Below are positions 57,850-64,000 of a stretch of DNA of 64,000 nucleotides, piece by piece. The notes under the pieces were generated by a model. The model was not told the origin of the DNA. It saw only the letters and a list, made by a program, of their open reading frames with translations, and ran no database searches. Position 1 is the first letter of the stretch. Each line of letters begins with the position of its first letter. The DNA is from Berberis thunbergii (Eukaryota; Streptophyta; Magnoliopsida; Ranunculales; Berberidaceae): NCBI GenBank assembly GCA_003290165.1, contig QNQO01010689.1, positions 62,001 through 126,000 of the forward strand, written 5' to 3'. The position numbers and the translations under genes were made by a program.

Positions 57850-58138
57850 GGGTAATTCTCCGTGAACAAAATCTAATGACTGTGCTTCCACTCCAAATCA
57901 AATTGTCACAATTCTACAAGTTTTACGTTGTGAGAGTAGTTGTGCACATAATAAATGAAGGAAATTTTCCGACTAAAGACAGGAAAGAATGAAAAAAACC
58001 AAACATCCCAAGACTAGAATTGAGACAGGCAGCCACCTCACCCCAGAATTTGATTACAATTAAAGTAGATTATTTCCATACATCCATCCAGGCAACTGGA
58101 AGTTGGTGGATGTTTTACAAGCAAGCGCGTACACTTTT
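57850..58138 (-). other. 3' flank of beta-tubulin gene
   Basis: Directly downstream of the tubulin stop codon and likely to include the 3' UTR. No other feature seen. Confidence 0.5.
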
Positions 58139-59655
58139 CTAGTACTCCTGAATCCCCTCCTCCTCTTCATCCTCATACTCTGCGTCTTCATCGGCTGTGG
58201 CATCTTGGTACTGCTGGTACTCGGACACCAAATCGTTCATGTTGCTCTCAGCCTCAGTGAACTCCATCTCGTCCATTCCCTCGCCAGTATACCAATGCAA
58301 AAAAGCCTTTCTCCTGAACATAGCAGTGAACTGCTCGCTCACACGCCTGAACATCTCCTGAATGGAAGTCGAGTTACCAATGAAGGTGGATGCCATCTTC
58401 AGGCCTGTTGGTGGAATGTCACAAACTGTTGACTTCACATTGTTTGGAATCCACTCAACAAAGTAGGATGAGTTCTTGTTCTGCACATTGATCATCTGTT
58501 CATCTACTTCCTTGGTGCTCATCTTACCACGGAACATAGCGGATGCTGTCAAGTACCTTCCGTGCCTAGGGTCAGCTGCGCACATCATGTTCTTGGCATC
58601 CCACATTTGCTGGGTCAGTTCCGGCACCGTGAGTGCTCTGTATTGCTGAGAGCCACGCGAGGTGAGAGGCGCGAAGCCCACCATGAAAAAGTGGAGACGA
58701 GGGAATGGGATGAGATTGACGGCGAGCTTTCGGAGGTCGGAGTTGAGCTGTCCTGGAAACCTGAGGCAGCAAGTGACTCCAGACATGGTTGCAGATATCA
58801 AATGGTTGAGATCTCCAACTGTTGAATACAAAAAGGCAAAGCAGTTAGGAAGGAAAGAAAGAAAGATATTTAATAAAGCAAGGAAGGTAGAGCAAGTCAA
58901 CTGACAGCTAGGAGTGGTGAGCTTGAGAGTTCGGAAGCAGATGTCGTAAAGGGCTTCATTATCAAGCACCATACACTCATCAGCATTCTCAACCAATTGA
59001 TGGACAGACAAAGTAGCATTGTAAGGCTCCACAACCGTATCAGAGACCTTGGGCGATGGAAACACCGAGAAGGTAAGCATCATTCGATCTGGGTACTCTT
59101 CTCTAATCTTCGAGATCAAAAGGGTTCCCATCCCAGACCCAGTCCCTCCTCCTAACGAGTGACAAACTTGAAATCCTGTACAATAACTACTAGAGATCAA
59201 ATTAAGGAAAGAAACCAACAACTAAATAAAAAGGGATGTTGAGAAAGAAAGAAAACCTTACCTTGCAAGCAGTCAGAATTCTCAGCTTCTTTCCTCACAA
59301 CATCGAGGACGGAATCAATGAGTTCTGCACCTTCAGTATAATGGCCTTTAGCCCAATTATTGCCAGCCCCAGACTGGCCGAAAACAAAGTTATCTGGGCG
59401 GAAGATCTGGCCGTACGGACCTGATCTAACGCTGTCCATTGTCCCAGGCTCAAGATCCATAAGCACCGCCCTGGGCACGAACCTCCCGCAGCTCGCCTCA
59501 TTGTAGTAAACATTCACTCTCTCCAGCTGCAGATCCGACTCACCGTGGTAAGCACCCGTAGGATCAATCCCGTGCTCCGCGCACACCACTTCCCAGAACT
59601 TGGCCCCGATCTGATTACCGCATTGTCCACCTTGGATGTGAAGAATTTCTCTCAT
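58139..59655 (-). CDS. TUBB: Beta-tubulin, intact, three exons
   Basis: Exons 59655-59262 (394 bp), 59175-58906 (270 bp) and 58818-58139 (680 bp) give 447 codons plus stop. Splice sites are CAAG|GTAAGG, GTACAG|GATTTC, AGCT|GTCAGT and CAACAG|TTGGAG. The protein starts [20 protein letters not shown] (the MREI start is typical of beta-tubulin), has the GTP-binding [12 protein letters not shown] in exon 2, and [20 protein letters not shown] in exon 3. It ends with an acidic tail ([11 protein letters not shown]). Beta-tubulin pairs with alpha-tubulin in microtubules; it binds exchangeable GTP. The 131-codon first exon and 270-bp second exon are the usual plant arrangement. No damage seen. The long frame through intron 2 (58139-59221) is a read-through, not an isoform. 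Confidence 0.97.
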
Positions 59656-59737
59656 TTTCGATTGATATGAACAAGAAGAGAAATGAAATGAAATGAAATG
59701 GGGGTGGGGACGGGGACGGGGGGAGGAGGACAACACA

Positions 59738-59748
59738 CATATATAAAG
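59738..59748 (-). promoter_or_regulatory. TATA box of beta-tubulin gene
   Basis: CTTTATATATG on the minus strand, about 85-90 bp upstream of the ATG. The leader between them contains a repeated AAATG/CATTT stretch and a GGGG-rich (plus-strand) patch. Confidence 0.55.
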
Positions 59749-59759
59749 ATAGATAGACT

Positions 59760-61267
59760 GAGGGCAACTGATAACGGCTCTATTTTTCTTGATTGGAGGG
59801 AGGGAGACAAGGACACTTTTTATTTGTTGTTTTGACTTGACTGAGTGCGAGCTGTAACTCTAAAACGGCCCAATCTTCAATTTTCAAATTTTGAATTTTG
59901 AACTTTGAATTTTGAATTTTGAATTTCAAATTTAGATGGAACGGTACAATGAAATGATATGATATGCTGGTTTTGCCCTAATTTGCGATCTGACTGACTC
60001 AGTGACACCGCTTTAGATGGAGCCAGAGAGGCCCCAAAAACCTACCAAAGTGAAAGAAAACTGGAGGATTCAAATTTATAGCTGGCCAATGTCTACCTGG
60101 AAATTCAATCACTTGCTAATTTTTGTGTGCTTGCCTCATTCTGGATCCATTATTGTGAAAAATAAATTTAATAATAATAATGACATGATATAATTATTGT
60201 CAATAATAATCTCATTATTTTAATATGGATTTCAATAGACACTAGTATAATACTCGTCTTATTGGCCACCATTTTTCAAGGGCCCCATATTTTTAAATTA
60301 TATATAAAACCTCAAAGTTAAATTATAACCTAAAAATCCACACACAATTTATAAGTCTTTCAATCTAAATCTACTTATCGGTTCAGATTTTGTAAAAACT
60401 TTGTTTGACATATTTTCTAAATAAATTGATTCAAATTTAGATACAATCTGTTCACTATAATGGAAACCAATTTTTTTTTCCACTAAATTTTCTTCCCACG
60501 ACACACATATTCTTCCTATATTTTTCAATCACGAGGTTATTGTTTTTCACGTTTTTTTTTTTGGAAAATTGAAATTCAAGCTTAAATGGTTTCTTAAAAA
60601 TTATAATAATTTTGATATACCAACCTTGGAATGATGATGACGTTCAACATTATTTGTCATAATAATTTAAAAAATTACATGATTGTGAGCCTTGAACCTA
60701 CTAACCCTTATATCTGGTGACTCTAAAAACTCTATTGTATTGTTATACTCTGTGAACCAAAGTTTTCTAACAAAGAAGTTTTTTCAACATTGAAATCTTG
60801 AAGAATAGGAGAAGAAAACACAATCACAGAAGAAGAAAAATTTAAAGGAAATATTGCTAAGATTTAATTCTCAAGAAACTGCATATAGATTTGAATCAAT
60901 CTATTTAGGAAAATATCTCAAGCCAACTTATTGCATAATCTCAATCGTTACATAGATTACATCTAAAAGGCGATAAATTGGGTGTGGATTTGGGTCAAGA
61001 CTTCGTGTCTCTAGATCCTAAACCAAAATCCATTTATTTAGAATACAAACAGATAAAACACACGCTATTTTACGTAAATGACTAAACACCATAGAAAACA
61101 CGTGCATTAATGATTGTGACTTCTCTTGTTCTTCTCTACGCCATCCACTTTCCCCCTTCCCTATCTAATTAATTCTTTCTTCCTTTATTCTATCTAATTC
61201 TAAACAACTAAACCTTGCCATGATTCGATAAATCCAACTTTATCTTTTATTAGAGCACTACTACATA
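59760..61267. other. Tubulin upstream region and A+T-rich DNA
   Basis: No gene recognised. TGAATTTTGAATTT repeats occur near 59890-59930. CTAGTATAATACTCGT at 60242-60257 recurs at 62759, discussed as a possible Helitron end. Confidence 0.35.
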
Positions 61268-61397
61268 GCACTGGGGGTTAGCCTGGTGTTTTGCCTGGTG
61301 CTAACCCCCACCATCCATTTTGCTTTGAGATAAGTGCTACACCAATCTCGAGGCACAATGAACGGTGGGGGGTTAGCACCAGGCTAACCCCCAGTGC
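61268..61397. mobile_element. 130-bp hairpin MITE with perfect 21-bp inverted repeats
   Basis: The ends GCACTGGGGGTTAGCCTGG... and its exact inverse enclose a short unique centre. A second partial inverse (GCCTGGTGCTAACCCCC) lies just inside the left arm. No convincing target duplication. No coding capacity. Confidence 0.8.
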
Positions 61398-61984
61398 ACT
61401 TTAGAATTTTCGCTTTTATTATGTGATTCGTAAAGAAAGTCATTTGTCTTTGTGAATTTGAATAGAGTTGACGTGAGAAGAAAGAAAATGTCACTGACTA
61501 AATAAAGAGAAAAGATAAATTACATAGATTATATAGTTAATTTTTTTAATAGTTTTTTTAACCGATATTAGATAGTACTAGTAGTTTTTTAATAGATTTA
61601 ATTATATTTATATATATTGTTTTGTTTAGATGTTTGCAGAGAACAAAACTTGTAGAATTCTAATATAGTGAATCCAAAATTGATTTATGGAATTAGGGTC
61701 TCTTATCAAGTGATTTTGTTTTAATTCATAAACCCTTTGTTGATGTATTTTGTGTTTCTTTCTTGTTGTAGTTTGTGTTTGTTTTATTTGTTTGTTGCTT
61801 TTGGTCACAATGATGCCTAGAAAATATATGTCGGGTTTCAAAAAAGAAAACAAAAGAAAAAATAAGAACTTGTTAGGTCTTTAGCATGATCTCTTGTGTA
61901 GCTAAGTCGCACCTCGTTGATAGGTTATGGGATGCTATAAAAACCCAGCTCGCTTTAAAAAAAAAACATCTTACCCGAAAAAGT

Positions 61985-62278
61985 AAAAAATAATAATATT
62001 GAAGTGTTAAATCATTTGCAAACAATGGATTATGGTTTTCCAAATGTCTGGATCGCATATAGAATATTGCTAATTATTCCAGTAACAGTAGCCTCCGCAG
62101 AGAGAATTTTTCAAATTTGAAGTTGATAAAATCGTATTTTTGGTCCACCATATCACAAGAAATATTAAATGAGTTAGCTATGATGTCTGTTGACAGTGAT
62201 TTGGTGAAAAAAGTTGATTACAACAATACAATTAGTGATTTTGCATCTCAAAATGCTAGAAGAGTCATATTTAAGTAG
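61985..62278 (+). pseudogene. hAT transposase C-terminal dimerisation domain, fragment
   Basis: Plus strand: MDYGFPNVWIAYRILLIIPV, TVASAERIF, then after a stop ILNELAMMSVDSDLVKKVDY and DFASQNARRVIFK, ending at TAG 62276-62278. This is the C-terminal hAT dimerisation domain of the zinc-finger MYM-like plant transposase group. The rest of the transposase is not present upstream. Confidence 0.8.
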
Positions 62279-62403
62279 AATAAGGCATTAAATTTTTTTC
62301 TTTTAAAGAGGGACCCACTTTTAAAGTTCACTCAGGGCCCCTCGTAGACTCAGGATCGGCACTAGCTGTTAGCACTCTCGCAAAAATACATAAATTTTTT
62401 TTG

Positions 62404-64000
62404 TTAAATATCATGTCCTATACACTCAATCATCATCCCTAGTTTTACACTTAATTAATTTTGAAGTGCAAACATATTCTAAGATAAAAATATATATACT
62501 ATAAACTTTATGATTAGACTCACTCAAAATTTAAATCAGTTAAAGAAAAATTCAAATGTCGAGAGTGGGTTTTCCCAAACTTTAAACTCGCCAAAAAATA
62601 AAATTTAAGGTTTTTGCTTAAATATGCATTGAAATGCACATCTCAAAATTTTCCTATATTAATAAATATTAATGACGTGAAATACATTAGAAGATTTTAA
62701 TAATAAAATATATATGTTAATATTTTAGCGCTTGCATTGATCATAGTGGTGAGGTTGTCTAGTATAATACTCGTGCTATTTGCAATCCCGTAAAGTACAA
62801 TTTGTTTTTGCTAAATATCATGTCCTAAATACCCTCACCACGATCCCCATTTTTTCCCTAAATCAGATTTGAAATGTAAGCTTATTCTAAGGTAACTATA
62901 TATACTATAAATTTTAAGATGTTCGACTCATTCTGAATCAGTTCAGAAAAAAAAAATTCAAACGTCAAGAGTGAGGGTTCTCCTCAAAACTTTGAATTTG
63001 TCAAACATGAAATTTAGAGTTTTTTGTTTAAATATGCAATAAGATTTCCGTCTCATTAGTTTTGTTAAAAATCGAAGTTCTTTTTGCAAATATGCCTTAA
63101 GAAACATTTTTCATTCATTTGAAACAAAATTGAAAAATATTAACAGCGTAAAACGCAATAGACGTATTTTGATATTAAAGCAAAAATATTTTTCAAATTT
63201 TAGCGTCTGTATTGATCATTGTTTTTGTTGGAAAGATTTTAAAAAATGTATTTCTACAATACTAAGTTTATCAAAATTCGACAACTATGTAGATAGTTAT
63301 GATAATTTTTATTTAAAAAAAAACACAATATTTTCTCTCTCCGTCATGAGTACATATTTTTTTCTTATAAATATCATGTTCTAAATACCCTCACCACTAT
63401 CCCCATTTTTTCCCTAAATCAGTTTTGAAATGCAAGCTTATTCTAAGGTAACTATATATACTATAAATTTTAAGGCGTTAGGCTCATTCTGAATCAGTTC
63501 AGAAAAAAGAAAAAAAAATTCAAACGTCAATGTGAGGGTTCTTCTCCAAACTTTGAATTTGTCAAAACATGAAATTTAGAGTTTTTTGTTGAAATATGCA
63601 ATAAGATGACTGTCTCATTGGTTTTGTTAAAAATCGAAGTTCTTTTTGCAAATATGCCTTAAGAAACATCATTCATTTGAAACAAAATTGAAAAATATTA
63701 ACAGTGTGAAACACAATAGACGTATTTTAATATTAAAGCAAAAATATTTTTAAAATTTTAGTGCTTGTATTGATCATTGTTTTTGTTGGAAAAATTTTCA
63801 AAAATGCATTTCTACAATACTAAGTTTATCAAAATTCGACAACTATGTAGATAGTTATGATAATTTTCATTAAAAAAAACACAATATTTTCTCTCTCCGT
63901 CACATGTACATTCCACTAACTTTTTCCACAAAATTTCCATTTTTTGCCCTTCTACATGTTTTATATTTAAAAACATGTCATTATTATAAAAAAATTTCTT
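62404..64000. repeat. Diverged tandem repeats, about 555 bp
   Basis: The landmark AAATATCATGTCCTAAATAC recurs at about 62404, 62812 and 63367; AAAATCGAAGTTCTTTTTGC at 63070 and 63630; and GTATTGATCATTG at 63210 and 63770. The first unit is shorter (408 bp). The array runs off the window end. Confidence 0.8.

Noticed and set aside
58103..58904. Plus-strand frames opposite the tubulin gene
   Set aside because: Shadows of the conserved beta-tubulin coding strand.
58139..59221. 360-residue tubulin-like ORF as a separate gene
   Set aside because: It reads through intron 2 and lacks exon 1. The spliced three-exon model restores the standard protein.

Overview
This 64-kb window comes from a flowering-plant nuclear genome, probably a eudicot. 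It is A+T-rich, its host genes have GT-AG introns, and plant-type transposable elements (TEs) fill most of it. The species cannot be named from the sequence.

Three host loci are visible. (1) A three-exon gene on the minus strand (237-10211) encodes a protein that looks like mitochondrial ribosomal protein mS34. Its exon 2 is 43 bp and its second intron is about 9.4 kb. That intron holds a 5'-truncated LINE with a ~29-bp target-site duplication (TSD), two hAT-type elements with 8-bp TSDs, a decayed LINE zinc-binding domain and a 65-bp LINE scrap with a 13-bp TSD. (2) A broken legume-lectin membrane-protein gene lies at 53.3-54.3 kb, with its 3' part duplicated downstream at 56.3 kb. (3) An intact beta-tubulin gene lies on the minus strand (58139-59655), with three exons of 394, 270 and 680 bp and 447 codons.

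The rest is nested mobile DNA. 10.3-22.9 kb holds a G55 tract inside a TE, two tRNA-like SINEs, a 1.5-kb solo LTR with 5-bp TSD, a decayed hAT transposase and a small Mutator-like element (MULE). 23.06-31.64 kb is the most interesting unit: an 8.6-kb MULE with matching termini and a near-perfect 9-bp TSD. It carries a plant mobile domain (PMD) gene on the plus strand and, convergent to it, a MULE transposase whose C-terminus is an OTU-type cysteine protease. A 307-bp hAT MITE with its own TSD splits the last PMD block, and a SINE with a 16-bp TSD lies between the two genes. 33.3-34.4 kb is an inverted-repeat element carrying a LINE ORF1 zinc knuckle. 35.5-43.9 kb is a Tat-lineage-like Ty3/gypsy element with PR, RT, RNase H, second RNase H, INT, a 178-bp tandem array and an antisense ORF. 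It is interrupted by a 260-bp solo LTR with 5-bp TSD.

44.4-48.1 kb is a three-level nest: a small AAGGATTGTG-type element is split by a foldback element, whose arm is split by a second copy of the same foldback. 49.0-53.0 kb is a 4-kb MULE with a decayed MuDR-type transposase. Its termini match those of the 1.4-kb element at 20.3 kb, so an autonomous-type and a deletion-type relative are both present. The right end (62.4-64 kb) is a diverged ~555-bp tandem repeat next to a hAT dimerisation-domain fragment. Every TE coding region I could read has stops or frameshifts; only the tubulin and mS34 reading frames appear intact.
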